NCBI RefSeq assembly: GCF_900110755.1
Contig: NZ_FOFF01000003.1
Span: 310,001 to 374,000 of the forward strand
Source: Streptomyces sp. yr375
GTDB lineage: Bacteria; Actinomycetota; Actinomycetes; Streptomycetales; Streptomycetaceae
Length of the DNA: 64,000 bases
Reading direction: 5' to 3'
In this document: one piece after another, positions 42,071 through 51,735 of the stretch
Layout: each line of letters opens with the position of its first letter
Position numbering within the stretch: position 1 is the stretch's first letter
Translations under genes and position numbers: made by a program
The notes under the pieces: generated by a model
Told to the model about the DNA's origin: nothing
Database searches by the model: none
The model's input: only the letters and a program-made list of their open reading frames with translations

Positions 42071-42541
42071 ATGGCCGCGGTGGACCTCACCAGCCACCCC
42101 GGGCACCTGGCCCGGCGGCTGCAGCAGGCGCACTACCTGCTGTGGAACACGATGGTCTCCGAGGAGATCACCTCGCCGCAGTTCGCGGTCCTCAACGCGC
42201 TCGTCGCCGAGCCGGGGCTCGACCAGCGCACGGTGGGGGAGCGGGTCGGGCTCGACCGTTCCACCGTCGCCGAGGTGATCAGCAGACTCATCCGGCGCGG
42301 GCTCCTCGACAAGGTCCGCGACCCGCAGGACGGCCGCCGTTTCCTGCTCCGCCTCACGGACGACGGGGTGCGCACCCACCGCAAGCTGACCGTGCGCACG
42401 GCCCGGATGAACCAGGTCTTCCTGTCCCCGCTCTCGACCGTCGAACAGACCCTGTTCCTGGAGCTCATCCAGCGCGTCTCGGACGCCGCCGAGGGGCTGC
42501 GCAACCCCGCGGACCCCGTGGTCACCTTCCCTCAACCCTGA
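42071..42541 (+). CDS. pcaV: PcaV: MarR-family repressor of the pca operon
   Basis: This 156-aa winged-helix protein is divergent from pcaI. The start ATG 42071 (GGGAG six bases upstream) puts Arg at position 15 and His at 9 and 21 (MAAVDLTSHPGHLARRLQQAH). As I recall, Arg15 is the key protocatechuate-binding residue of the S. coelicolor PcaV (SCO6704), which supports both the start and the identity. The MarR DNA-binding core is DQRTVGERVGLDRSTVAEVI with the wing DPQDGRRFLLRLTDDG. An in-frame ATG at 42050 lacks a good ribosome site. Confidence 0.93.
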   Translation: MAAVDLTSHPGHLARRLQQAHYLLWNTMVSEEITSPQFAVLNALVAEPGLDQRTVGERVGLDRSTVAEVISRLIRRGLLDKVRDPQDGRRFLLRLTDDGVRTHRKLTVRTARMNQVFLSPLSTVEQTLFLELIQRVSDAAEGLRNPADPVVTFPQP

Positions 42542-43591
42542 TCAGGGCGCCGTCGCGAGCACCACCCACACCTGGCCTCGGGCGAAGCCGACCGGGGTGC
42601 CGTCGGCGGCGGTGAAGTCGGTGCCGTCCGTGGCCGTCCGCCGCTGCCAGTTCACGTCGAAGACGCGCCCGTCACGCAGCACCTTCGCCTTCCCCGAACC
42701 CACCGTCTCGGTGTACGGAGTGTTGTTGCCGAGGAAGTCGTGGAAACCGGACGCGCGCACCTTCACGTACTGCACGACCACCGTGGCCGGTGCCACCCGC
42801 TGCCCGCCGGCCGTCACCGTCGGCGCACCGTCCGTTGACAGCAGCCAGCGGTCCCGGCTCCCGGACCAGGCGAAGGTGAAGCGGGCCGCCGGGTACCGCA
42901 CGGTGTACGAGGCCGTCGCCCGGCCACCGGCGGGCGCGGCGCCGTAGCGGAAACCCGTGGTCAGCGCGGCGGCGCCCGGCGCGGCGGGCAGCAGCCGGTT
43001 CGGCCGCAGGTAGAGGTTGTGCGGCGCGGCCCGGTCCGTACCCCGGAAATACGCGCCGGACGACTTATCGGGCGTGACGGCGTCCAGCGGCGCCCGGTCG
43101 ATCAGCGGCAGCAGCTTGCCCTGCGCCCCGGAGAACGCCAGCACCGGCTGCTCGAACTGCCGCAGCAGCTCCAGATCGGACTCACGGGCGCTGCGCACCG
43201 GACCGACCGCCTTCGGCAGGCTGGTCGCGTACACGGCCATCAGCCTACTCAGCCCGCCCTCGACCTGCTCCGCGTACACGACGTCCGCGGCGTCGATACC
43301 GGTTTGCGGCCGGGCGTCGGGCGCGTTGTCGATCTTCACGGCGAGCACGGAACCGACGGCGGCGGAGGGACCGGTGCCGCTCGGCCGGGGGTGCTCCGAC
43401 GCGCTACGGCTGTCGTCGTGCGTAGACGGCTCCCCGCCCGACGTACAGCCGGCGGCGAGGGCGACGGCGAGGGCGGCGGAGAGCAGGGCGGCGGTGGCCG
43501 CGGAGTGCGCCGTGCGCATGGTGCGTGCGGTGCGTGCGGCGCGGGCCGTACGTCTCGGATGACTCGGGCGATTCGACCGGTCTGTGACCAT
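42542..43591 (-). CDS. DUF3048 (YerB-like) lipoprotein
   Basis: This 349-aa exported lipoprotein has a long basic N-region with Thr-Ala-Arg repeats, a hydrophobic helix and the lipobox LAAGC. The DUF3048 core includes VLAVKIDNAPDARPQTGIDAADVVYAEQVEGG and VGPVRSARESDLELL, and then PHNLYLRP. A GTG at 43600 is an alternative start. YerB-like proteins are envelope lipoproteins of unknown function. It converges on pcaV with the stops abutting. Confidence 0.85.
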   Translation of the reverse strand: MVTDRSNRPSHPRRTARAARTARTMRTAHSAATAALLSAALAVALAAGCTSGGEPSTHDDSRSASEHPRPSGTGPSAAVGSVLAVKIDNAPDARPQTGIDAADVVYAEQVEGGLSRLMAVYATSLPKAVGPVRSARESDLELLRQFEQPVLAFSGAQGKLLPLIDRAPLDAVTPDKSSGAYFRGTDRAAPHNLYLRPNRLLPAAPGAAALTTGFRYGAAPAGGRATASYTVRYPAARFTFAWSGSRDRWLLSTDGAPTVTAGGQRVAPATVVVQYVKVRASGFHDFLGNNTPYTETVGSGKAKVLRDGRVFDVNWQRRTATDGTDFTAADGTPVGFARGQVWVVLATAP

Positions 43592-43654
43592 CCTGGTCAC
43601 CCCTGTTCCCGTTCTCTCCGCTGTGTCAGCGTCGGACGACGCCGTGCGGGTGCG

Positions 43655-44737
43655 TCAGTGCTCCCCGGATGGCGCCGTCCCGAGGATCTCCGAAAGGTCG
43701 TAGCGCACCGGCTCCTCCAACTGCGTGTACGTGCAGCTCTCCGGGGTGCGGTCCGGTCGCCAGCGGCGGAAACGGGCCGTGTGCCGGAACCGCGCCCCGT
43801 TCTCCATGTGGTCGTACGCCACCTCGGCCACCCGCTCGGGCCGCAGCGGCACCCAGGACAGGTCCTTCTTGCCCGACCAGCGGCTCGGCGCTCCGGGCAG
43901 CCGGGCCGTCTCGTGCGCGGCCTCGTCCCCCCAGGCCGCCCACGGATGGCCCGCCGCGTCCGCCATCCGCAGCGGCTCCAGCTCCTCGACCAGCTCCGCC
44001 CGGCGCTTCATCGGGAACGCGGCCGACACCCCGACGTGCTGCAACACGCCCCGGTCGTCGTGCAGCCCCAGCAGCAGCGAGCCCACCACCGGCCCGCTCT
44101 TGTGGAAGCGGTACCCGGCGACGACGACGTCCGCGGTGCGCTCGTGCTTGATCTTGAACATGGCGCGCTCGTCCTGGAGGTAGCCCAGGGTGAGCGGCTT
44201 GGCGATCACGCCGTCCAGACCCGCGCCCTCGTACTCCTCGAACCATCGCCGCGCCACCTCGACGTCGGTGGTCGCCGGCGCCACATGCACGGGCGGGGTG
44301 ACCCCGGCCAGCGCTCTGACCAGCAGTTCCCGCCGGTCGCTCAGCGGCACGTCGAGCAGTGCCTTGTCGGCGAGCGCGAGGAGGTCGAAGGCGACGAACG
44401 ACGCCGGGGTCCGCTCGGCGAGGGTGTGCACCCGGGAGTCCGCCGGGTGGATGCGCTCGGTGAGCGCGTCGAAGTCGAGCCGGCCCTCCCGCGCGATCAC
44501 GATCTCGCCGTCCAGCACACAGCGCTCCGGCACCCGCTCCCGCAACGCCGCCACCAGCTCGGGGAAATACCTGGTCAGCGGCTTCCCGGTACGACTGCCG
44601 ACCTCGACCTCGTCCCCGTCCCGGAACACGATCGCCCGAAACCCGTCCCACTTCGCCTCGTACTGCATACCCGGCGGAATCCCCGCGACCGACTTCGCAA
44701 GCATCGGTTTCACGGGCGGCATCACCGGCAGATCCAT
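43655..44737 (-). CDS. ATP-dependent DNA ligase (LigC/LigD-ligase-domain type)
   Basis: This 360-aa single-polypeptide ligase has the nucleotidyl-transfer Lys in YEAKWDGFRA (motif I KxDG, about residue 29), motif III FVAFDLLALAD, motif IV LDGVIAKP and motif V MFKIKHERTADVVV, followed by an OB-fold domain. This is the LigC-like size (about 350 aa) without polymerase or nuclease domains. In actinobacteria such ligases join DNA ends, often together with separate LigD-type polymerase genes; one is present 1 kb away at 45738. Confidence 0.92.
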   Translation of the reverse strand: MDLPVMPPVKPMLAKSVAGIPPGMQYEAKWDGFRAIVFRDGDEVEVGSRTGKPLTRYFPELVAALRERVPERCVLDGEIVIAREGRLDFDALTERIHPADSRVHTLAERTPASFVAFDLLALADKALLDVPLSDRRELLVRALAGVTPPVHVAPATTDVEVARRWFEEYEGAGLDGVIAKPLTLGYLQDERAMFKIKHERTADVVVAGYRFHKSGPVVGSLLLGLHDDRGVLQHVGVSAAFPMKRRAELVEELEPLRMADAAGHPWAAWGDEAAHETARLPGAPSRWSGKKDLSWVPLRPERVAEVAYDHMENGARFRHTARFRRWRPDRTPESCTYTQLEEPVRYDLSEILGTAPSGEH

Positions 44738-44844
44738 GTTCCGACTCTACGAGCGGTCCATGGTGTCCGCTTGCCGGGCCTCTCCGGACGATCACGTGCG
44801 GATCGAGCAGGGCGAGATCCTCGACTGGCTTGATCCCGGCGCGT

Positions 44845-45477
44845 TCAGGGACAGGTCTCGCCGAACTTGACCGCATCGAATTCGACGGGCTGTCCGTTCA
44901 GCTTCGTGCCGGCAGCGGGCTGCTGGGTGCACACCTGCCAGTTGGACTCGACGAGGATGAAACGGTCGTCGCCGGATGCGTCCTTCACCGTGATCGACGT
45001 TCCGGAGTCGAGGGCACCCCGGGCGGCCTTCACGGACTTGCCCTTGAAGTCGGGCATCGCCCCGCCGGCCGCCGTGGGCGCGGCCTGGTCCTTGGCGGGG
45101 CAGGTCTCGCCGAGCTTCACGGCGCCGAAGTCGAGTTCGGTGTCCGTGGCCACGGTGTTTCCGGCGGCCACGTTCTGGGTGCAGACCTTCCAGTCGCGGT
45201 CGAGGATCTGGTTGCGGCCGCGGCCGAGGGAGTCGTGGGACTTCAGCGCGTAGAACCCGGCGGCCTGAGCCGTGTCCTGGGCGGACTGCAATCCCATGCC
45301 GACGAAGCTGGGGACGGCCTTCTTCTCGGTCGTCTTGGCGTCACTGTTTCCGGTGGCGGTGCCGCTGCTCGCCCCGGACGGGCTGCCGCTGGTGGTGGTG
45401 TCCTTGCAGGCTGTGGCGGAGCCGCCGAGGACGAGGATGCCGATCGTGATGGCGGCGGTGGTTCTGCGATTGGCCAT
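44845..45477 (-). CDS. PASTA-domain lipoprotein
   Basis: This 210-aa lipoprotein has a signal helix and lipobox SATAC near residue 24. A Ser/Thr/Gly linker is followed by two PASTA-like units: AVPSFVGMGLQSAQDTAQAAGF (with KVCTQNVAAG) and AMPDFKGKSVKAARGALDSG (with QVCTQQPAAG). Each unit ends with a similar DFGAVKLGETCP or EFDAVKFGETCP. Paired Cys in each unit suggest disulfides. PASTA domains bind peptidoglycan-like ligands; here there is no kinase, so it is a free wall-binding lipoprotein. Confidence 0.82.
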   Translation of the reverse strand: MANRRTTAAITIGILVLGGSATACKDTTTSGSPSGASSGTATGNSDAKTTEKKAVPSFVGMGLQSAQDTAQAAGFYALKSHDSLGRGRNQILDRDWKVCTQNVAAGNTVATDTELDFGAVKLGETCPAKDQAAPTAAGGAMPDFKGKSVKAARGALDSGTSITVKDASGDDRFILVESNWQVCTQQPAAGTKLNGQPVEFDAVKFGETCP

Positions 45478-45737
45478 GTGTGCCCCCCATTGGCGCGAGT
45501 TGCGGTGGGGGGTGAGCGTATGAGGGCTTGCGATGGCGCGTGGGGTGTGTGGCGGTTCTGTGACCTGAATGGGCGATGCGTTCACGGTGGGCCCTCGCCC
45601 GTGGGGATACGCCCACGGGTGAGGGGCACGATCCTGCTCCTATGGGTTCCGGGTTCCGCCGCAGATCCTTGCTCCGGTTCTGCGCGCCGACCGCCCGGCG
45701 TGGGAGGCGATGCGAGCTGATGCGAGGTGGCACCGGT

Positions 45738-46778
45738 GTGTCTACCGTGGCTCGCATGGGTGATGCGGTGGAACTGGAAGTGGCCGGCCGGACGGTACGG
45801 CTGTCCAGCCCGGACAAGGTCTTCTTCCCCGAGCGCGGCTTCACCAAGCTGGACCTCGCCCGCTACTACCAGGCGGTCGCCCCCGGCATCCTGCGCGCCC
45901 TGCGCAACCGCCCCACCACCCTGGAGCGCTACCCGGACGGCGTCACCGGCGAGTCCTTCTTCCAGAAGCGCGCGCCGAAGAACATGCCCGACTGGATCCC
46001 GACCGCCCACATCACCTTCCCCAGCGGACGCAGCGCCGACGAGATGTGCCCCACGGAGGAGGCGGCCGTCCTGTGGGCCGCCCAGTTCGGGACGCTCACC
46101 TTCCACCCCTGGCCGGTCCGCCGGGACGACGTCGACAGCCCCGACGAACTCCGCCTCGACCTCGACCCGCAGCCCGGCACCGACTACGACGACGCCGTGC
46201 GCGCCGCCCACGAACTACGCGCCGTCCTCGACGAGTTCGGCGGTCTGCGCGGCTGGCCCAAGACCTCCGGCGGTCGCGGTCTGCACGTCTTCGTGCCGAT
46301 CGAACCCCGCTGGACCTTCACCCAGGTACGGCGCGCCGCCATCGCCGTCGGCCGGGAGCTGGAACGGCGGATGCCACAGCAGGTGACGATCAAGTGGTGG
46401 AAGGAGGAGCGCGGCGAGCGCATTTTCGTCGACTACAACCAGACCGCCCGCGACCGCACGATCGCCTCCGCCTACTCGGTACGACCACGCCCGCACGCCC
46501 CCGTCTCGGCACCGCTGCGCTGGGAGGAGGTCGGCGACGCGCACCCCGCCGACTTCGACCTCGCGACCATGCCGGCCCGCTACGCCCAACTCGGCGACGT
46601 GCACGCCGACATGGACGACCACGCCTTCTCCCTCGAAGCCCTCCTCGAACTGGCCCGCCGCGACGAACACGACCACGGCCTCGGCGACCTGCCCTACCCG
46701 CCGGAGTACCCGAAGATGCCGGGCGAGCCGAAGCGGGTGCAGCCGAGCCGGGCGAAGAAGGAGACGCCCCCGTCCTAG
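45738..46778 (+). CDS. LigD-type polymerase/primase domain protein (NHEJ)
   Basis: This 346-aa stand-alone archaeo-eukaryotic-primase-like polymerase has the opening SSPDKVFFPERGFTKLDLARYYQAVA, the catalytic LRLDLDPQPG (Asp-x-Asp), the GRGLHVFVPIEP motif with His, and GERIFVDYNQTARDRTIASAYSVRP. It is the type that fills gaps and adds ribonucleotides in bacterial end joining with Ku and a LigC/LigD ligase. GTG 45738 follows GAGGTGG with good spacing; ATG 45756 is an in-frame alternative. No Ku gene lies in the window. Confidence 0.9.
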   Translation: MSTVARMGDAVELEVAGRTVRLSSPDKVFFPERGFTKLDLARYYQAVAPGILRALRNRPTTLERYPDGVTGESFFQKRAPKNMPDWIPTAHITFPSGRSADEMCPTEEAAVLWAAQFGTLTFHPWPVRRDDVDSPDELRLDLDPQPGTDYDDAVRAAHELRAVLDEFGGLRGWPKTSGGRGLHVFVPIEPRWTFTQVRRAAIAVGRELERRMPQQVTIKWWKEERGERIFVDYNQTARDRTIASAYSVRPRPHAPVSAPLRWEEVGDAHPADFDLATMPARYAQLGDVHADMDDHAFSLEALLELARRDEHDHGLGDLPYPPEYPKMPGEPKRVQPSRAKKETPPS

Positions 46779-46810
46779 CCGGCGCCTCCTCTTTCACCCG
46801 CTCCGCTGCC

Positions 46811-49054
46811 CTACAGCTCCTTGATCCGGATGTCCCGGTACGAGACGACGTCCGTCGCGCTGTGCACCTGCAGCCCGATGTAGCCGGAGGCGAAGCGCCG
46901 TCCGTCGGTGCCCGGGTCGTCGGCGCGTGGCGGGACGAACTCCTGGCCGCCGATGTTGTCGAACTCGTTGATCAGCACGCCGTTGCGGTAGACCGAGTAG
47001 TGCTGGCCGACCACCCTGATCTCGTAGTCGTTCCAGGTGCCCTTCTGGGTGACGCCGGCCCCGGCGAGTCCCACTCGGTCGAAGCCGTACACCGACCCCG
47101 TCTTGTACAGGTCGCCGTCCGGCCGGTCCAGAACCTGTACCTCGTGGCCGTACTTGATGGCGACCCACTCCGGCCGCGGCTCCTCGGGGTGCTCGTGGAT
47201 CCACGGGAAGCGCACGAACACACCGGAGTTGGCGTTGCCGGTGCCCGGGGCGTCGTCGCGCCACTGGAGCTTCAGTGAGAAGTCGCCGTACTTGCGCTGC
47301 GGGAACCACAGCATGCCGAGCCCGTCGCGCGTCGTACCGGAGGTGATCGACCCGTCGGCGTTGCGCGCGAACGAGCCGCCGCCCACCTGCTGCCAGCGCG
47401 CGAACGACGCCGCGCTCCCGTCGAGGAGCGCGCGGTAGCCCTCGGTCTGGCCGGGCTCGCCGATCCCGGACCGGCCGGCGGCCTGCTCGATCGCGTCGAA
47501 CTCGCGCTGGTCGACGACCCCTTCGGCGAGCAGCCCGTTCAGGACCGTCGTCACATACTTGAGGAACAGCGCGTGGGACGTCCACTCCTTCTCGTCCTCG
47601 ATCAACTCGTTGATCCGGCACCGGCTGTCGGTCAACCGGTTCGGCACCCCGGAGTCGACCGTGCCGACGACGACCGTCAACCGCTCGTCGTACTCGGGGC
47701 AGTTGGGGGCCGGGACCTGGCTCGACACCACCGTGAAGGTCACCGTGCGCGCGGCGGAGGTGTTGCCCGCCTTGTCGACGGCCCGGTAGGCGAGGGTGTG
47801 CGGGCCCGCACGGTCGACCGTCACCGGGATGCCGTACGCAAGATACGGTCCACTGTCGAGTGAATACTCGATCCGGTCGACACCCGACCCGCCCGCATCC
47901 GTCGCGCTCACGGTCACCCTGGCGCTGCCGACGTACGCCCCGTCGGAGTTCCTCGTCCCCTCGACCGTCACACCGGTCACCGGGGGCGTGGTGTCCTGCG
48001 GGGTCGCCGCGACCACCGTGAACCGGACACTCCGCTCGGCGGACACGTTGCCCGCCTTGTCGGTGGCCCGGTACCGCACGGTGTGAACGCCCACCTGGTG
48101 CACCATCACGGGGGTGGCGTACGGCTCCCAGGCCCCGGAACCGGTCCCCGAGTCGACGGCGTACTCGATGGTGTTGACGCCGGACCCGGTGTCCGATGCG
48201 GACACGGTGACGGTCGCCATGTCGATGTACGCTCCGTCGGCGTTCTGCTCACCGGTCACCGTCGCCGAGGTCTCCGGCGGCGCGGTGTCGTCGGAGGGCG
48301 GGGCGACTACCGTGAACGTGACGGTCTTCTCGGCGGACACGTTGCCCGCCTTGTCGAACGCCCGGTACCGGATCCGGTGGCCGCCGATCTGGTCGACGAC
48401 GACCGGTGCGGTGTACGGGATCCAGTCGCCCGGATCGTCGTCGACGGCGTACTGGATACCGTCGACCCCCGACCCGCCGTCGTCCGTCGCGCTGAGTGCG
48501 ACACTCGCCGAACCGACGTACGCGCCCTGCGTGTTCTGCGTACCGGTGACCCGCGCCGCCGTCTCGGGCGGGGTCGTGTCCTCGCCGCCGCCCTCGCTCA
48601 CCACGAGGATGCCCTGCATCTGGCCGTGGCCGGGGATCGTGCAGTGGTAGAAGTAGCGGCCCGGGGTCAGGGTGACCTCGGCGGTGTGACGGCCGCCCAG
48701 GTCGTCGTTCGGGTTGGCCAGGATGTTCACCGTGACGTCGTCGTTGAACTCGGGATCGTTCGTCACGAATGTCAACGTGTGGGGCATGCCGGTGGTGTTG
48801 CCGGTGGCCACGCTGTTCTCGAACACGAACGTCGCCCGACCCGCCACCGCCGTGGTCGGCGCCGAAACGTACCGGGTGATGTCGTCGCCGGCGGTCCAGG
48901 TGAGCGTCTGCGCGGCGACGGCGGCATCGGCTTTCGGCTGCGCCGAGGGCCGTGCGGCGGCGGTGGGCACCGCCTGTAGCCCGAGGAGCATCAGCATGGC
49001 GGCCAACAGGGCCGTCCACACCCTTCCTCTTCGTTGCCGTGTTCGCCGTGTCAC
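46811..49054 (-). CDS. secreted plastocyanin-like, Ig-like and DUF1080 multidomain protein
   Basis: This 747-aa protein starts at GTG 49054 and overlaps the upstream ThuA gene stop (GTGA). After a signal peptide there is a type I copper domain (about 45-155) with HTLTFVTNDPEFND and YFYHCTIPGHGQMQGILVV, which supply His, Cys, His and Met copper ligands. Three Ig-like/OmpL47-type repeats follow (about 160-450), each ending like GGHRIRYRAFDKAGNVSA. A linker domain is followed by a C-terminal DUF1080 domain (about 560-747; GMLWFPQRKYGDFSLKLQWR, NSGVFVRFP, VYRNGVLINEFD), recently associated with 3-keto-glycoside cleavage. It therefore joins an electron carrier to a putative glycan-cleaving module. 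Confidence 0.83.
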   Translation of the reverse strand: MTRRTRQRRGRVWTALLAAMLMLLGLQAVPTAAARPSAQPKADAAVAAQTLTWTAGDDITRYVSAPTTAVAGRATFVFENSVATGNTTGMPHTLTFVTNDPEFNDDVTVNILANPNDDLGGRHTAEVTLTPGRYFYHCTIPGHGQMQGILVVSEGGGEDTTPPETAARVTGTQNTQGAYVGSASVALSATDDGGSGVDGIQYAVDDDPGDWIPYTAPVVVDQIGGHRIRYRAFDKAGNVSAEKTVTFTVVAPPSDDTAPPETSATVTGEQNADGAYIDMATVTVSASDTGSGVNTIEYAVDSGTGSGAWEPYATPVMVHQVGVHTVRYRATDKAGNVSAERSVRFTVVAATPQDTTPPVTGVTVEGTRNSDGAYVGSARVTVSATDAGGSGVDRIEYSLDSGPYLAYGIPVTVDRAGPHTLAYRAVDKAGNTSAARTVTFTVVSSQVPAPNCPEYDERLTVVVGTVDSGVPNRLTDSRCRINELIEDEKEWTSHALFLKYVTTVLNGLLAEGVVDQREFDAIEQAAGRSGIGEPGQTEGYRALLDGSAASFARWQQVGGGSFARNADGSITSGTTRDGLGMLWFPQRKYGDFSLKLQWRDDAPGTGNANSGVFVRFPWIHEHPEEPRPEWVAIKYGHEVQVLDRPDGDLYKTGSVYGFDRVGLAGAGVTQKGTWNDYEIRVVGQHYSVYRNGVLINEFDNIGGQEFVPPRADDPGTDGRRFASGYIGLQVHSATDVVSYRDIRIKEL

Positions 49055-51543
49055 TGCTCCCCCCTCGCCAGTTGCCCGGCGGCCGGTGTCGGACCGCCGC
49101 CCGTGTAAGTGACTTTCCACAGCGCCGACTTGGCGTCCGAGGTGAAGAACCCCCGGCCGTAGTCGAGGACATACAGAGCGCCGTCCGGGCCGAACTTCCA
49201 GTCCATGAGGTTCTTGATGCCGTCGTTGCCGACGGGCACGATCTTCTTCAGTGACTCGGAGTGCACCGGCAGACCGCCCGCGCCCTGCGTCCTCGGGTCC
49301 ATGACGACCGCGTTGCGCGGCTGGTCGGCGTCGTAGAAGTCGCCGACGAACCACTTGCCGTCCCAGTAAGCGGGCCACTTGGCCGCACTCGCGCTCGTCG
49401 CGTCGTAGCGGTACACGGGCCCGTTCATCGCGGCCTGCCCGCCGCCCTTGAGCCACGGCAGCCGGTAGGTGGCCTGGTCCTTGCGGTACGAGGGAATGCC
49501 GGCGGCGTCACGCGGGTAGTCGGGTGCGCCGCCCTGAGGTGCGTACCAGATGTTGTTCCCGGTCACCGGCGGCAGGTTGACCAGGCCGTCGTTGTTGGGC
49601 GACTCGTTCTTCGGGTGGTCGCAGTCGTACCAGCCCAGCGGCTGCGAAGGATCCGGCAGATTACGATCCCGGTAGGGCTGCTTGTTGCCCATGCAGTACG
49701 GCCAACCCCGGTTGCCCGCCTGGGTGATGACGGCGAACGTGTCGTACTTCGCCGGTCCCCACGTCGGCGACGGCTCGCCCGCGTCCGGACCGACCCACCC
49801 CGCGTACAGGACGTCGGTCGTGCGGTCGACGGAGATCCGCGCCGGGTTGCGGACACCCATCACATAGATCTCGCCGCGCGTCTTGCCGCCGCCCTCCTCG
49901 GTCTCCCGGCCCGTGAAGAGGTTCCCCGCCGGAAGCGTGTACGTGCCGTCGGGCTCCGGATGGATGCGCAGGATCTTGCCGTTGAGGTTGTTGGTGTTGC
50001 CGGCCGTGCGGCGCGCGTCGGCGAAGGACACGCCCCGGAAGTTCGGCTGCGGGTTGTTGCCGGAGTAACCGTCGCTGAAACCACTGGAGTTGTTGTCACC
50101 GGTGGCGATGTACAGGTTGCCCTTCGAGTCCCAGGCCAGCCCGCCCCCGGCGTGACAGCAACTGTGCACCTGTACCGGCCACTTGAGCAGCACCTTCTCG
50201 CTGCCCAGGTCGAGCCGGTTCGTGACGCGGTCGAGTGTGAAGCGGGAGACGCGCCGCTCGGCCATCCGCGTCTCACGGTTGACGCCCGAATGGGGCGTGT
50301 AGTGCAGATACACCCAGCCGTTCTGCGCGAAGCGCGGATCGAGCTCGATGCCGAGGAGCCCTTCCTCGACCTTGACGAGCTCGTCGCCCCCGCCCTTGTT
50401 GCCGAAAACCGTCAACTCCCCGGCCAGCGTGACCTTCTTGGTCGCCGGATCGTAGACGTGGACCTGGCCCTTGCCCTTGCCGACGTCCGGGTTGTTCCAG
50501 TCGGTGATCACCGGCTGGGAGGAGTCCGCGCCGCCCCGCCCGATGTAGAGGACCCGGCCGTCGGGCGCGGTGACCAGCCCGTGCGGCTCGCCGATCTGGT
50601 CGTTCTGCCCGGCCTGGTTGGGCCGCGTCAGCCGCTCGGCCCGGTAGTTCCCGGTGATGGTCGCCTTGCAGTCCGCCCGCGCCAGCCGCGTCGTCCACAG
50701 CAGCGCGCCGCGCAGATGCGCACGGAAGTCGGTCTCGTCGTACGACGACACCGTGCCGCCCATGCCCGTGTAGAAGGACCGGCCGCCGTCGTAGTCGCGG
50801 CACCAACTGACGGGATGGTCAGCGCCGTTGGCGCTCGCGCCCGGCTGGTACGTCGACTCGCGCACCCGGGCCACGGTGTGCACCTCGCCGGACGGGTTCT
50901 TCACCCAGTTCGGCCACAGGTCCGGGCGCTTCCACTCCAGAGGAAGCTCCTCGGTCGCCGGATGCCCGCGGTCGCCGACCTCAACGGTCGCCCGCTGTAC
51001 GGCTGTTGGGCTTGACGCGGCCGGACGGGCCCCGATCAGACCGGTGAACCAGTCCGAGTACGGCTCCGCGCGGGCCGCGTCATGGAGGCCGACGAACCCG
51101 CCGCCGGCCTCCATATAGGCCTCCAGGCCCGCTTCCTGCTCCGGGTCGAGGACGTCACCGCCCCCGGTCAGGAACACGACCGCGTTGTAACTGCCCATTC
51201 TCGTACCGTCGGTGAAGACCGAGGCGTCGTCCGCGGCCTCGACCGCGAAGCGGCCGTCCGCCGGACCGGACAGACCGATCCGTTCGACGGCCTCGATACC
51301 GGCGTTGACGACCGGAGACTCGTCCCCGGCCGCGGCCGATCCGTGGAAGATCAGCACCCGTACGTTCGCGCCGCCCGGCGGCGACTTCACGGACACCGTC
51401 TTCACGGACATCGTTGTCGGTGGTGGATCCGGGGCCGGGCGGGCGTCCGCGGCAGGGGCGGACAGCAGGCCGGCGACAAGCGTCCCGCACGCCACGGTCG
51501 TCACCCGGATGCGTGTTCTCGTGCTCAACCCTCGTAAGCGCAT
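49051..51543 (-). CDS. secreted ThuA-like/sorbosone-dehydrogenase fusion
   Basis: This 830-aa secreted protein has a signal peptide ending PAADA, a ThuA-like domain (about 60-265; VLIFHGSAAAGDES, GGGFVGLHDAARAEPYSDWF, HPVSWCRDYDGGRSFYTGMG) and a beta-propeller of the glucose/sorbosone dehydrogenase type (about 275-815). The propeller carries GLLGIELDPRFAQNGWVYLHY, SCCHAGGGLAWDSKGNLYIATGDN and MGVRNPARISVDRTTDVLYAG. ThuA relatives act on oxidised sugars and the propeller family binds a quinone-type cofactor. It is translationally coupled to the plastocyanin-DUF1080 gene. Confidence 0.87.
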   Translation of the reverse strand: MRLRGLSTRTRIRVTTVACGTLVAGLLSAPAADARPAPDPPPTTMSVKTVSVKSPPGGANVRVLIFHGSAAAGDESPVVNAGIEAVERIGLSGPADGRFAVEAADDASVFTDGTRMGSYNAVVFLTGGGDVLDPEQEAGLEAYMEAGGGFVGLHDAARAEPYSDWFTGLIGARPAASSPTAVQRATVEVGDRGHPATEELPLEWKRPDLWPNWVKNPSGEVHTVARVRESTYQPGASANGADHPVSWCRDYDGGRSFYTGMGGTVSSYDETDFRAHLRGALLWTTRLARADCKATITGNYRAERLTRPNQAGQNDQIGEPHGLVTAPDGRVLYIGRGGADSSQPVITDWNNPDVGKGKGQVHVYDPATKKVTLAGELTVFGNKGGGDELVKVEEGLLGIELDPRFAQNGWVYLHYTPHSGVNRETRMAERRVSRFTLDRVTNRLDLGSEKVLLKWPVQVHSCCHAGGGLAWDSKGNLYIATGDNNSSGFSDGYSGNNPQPNFRGVSFADARRTAGNTNNLNGKILRIHPEPDGTYTLPAGNLFTGRETEEGGGKTRGEIYVMGVRNPARISVDRTTDVLYAGWVGPDAGEPSPTWGPAKYDTFAVITQAGNRGWPYCMGNKQPYRDRNLPDPSQPLGWYDCDHPKNESPNNDGLVNLPPVTGNNIWYAPQGGAPDYPRDAAGIPSYRKDQATYRLPWLKGGGQAAMNGPVYRYDATSASAAKWPAYWDGKWFVGDFYDADQPRNAVVMDPRTQGAGGLPVHSESLKKIVPVGNDGIKNLMDWKFGPDGALYVLDYGRGFFTSDAKSALWKVTYTGGGPTPAAGQLARGEQ

Positions 51544-51735
51544 GGGCACCTCCTCGGTCACAGCGGCAGCGCCAAGGAAGCTAGACCCCTTTGCGCGACC
51601 GGCCAATACCTATGACCGCAATGGCACGAACTTTGTCCTGAGTGTGGAGGAACGGCGCAGCGACCGGTACCGTCGCACAGATTCGTCACAGACTCGTCTT
51701 CCGCGTAAATCCCGTACCAGGGTGGGGAGTTCGGC

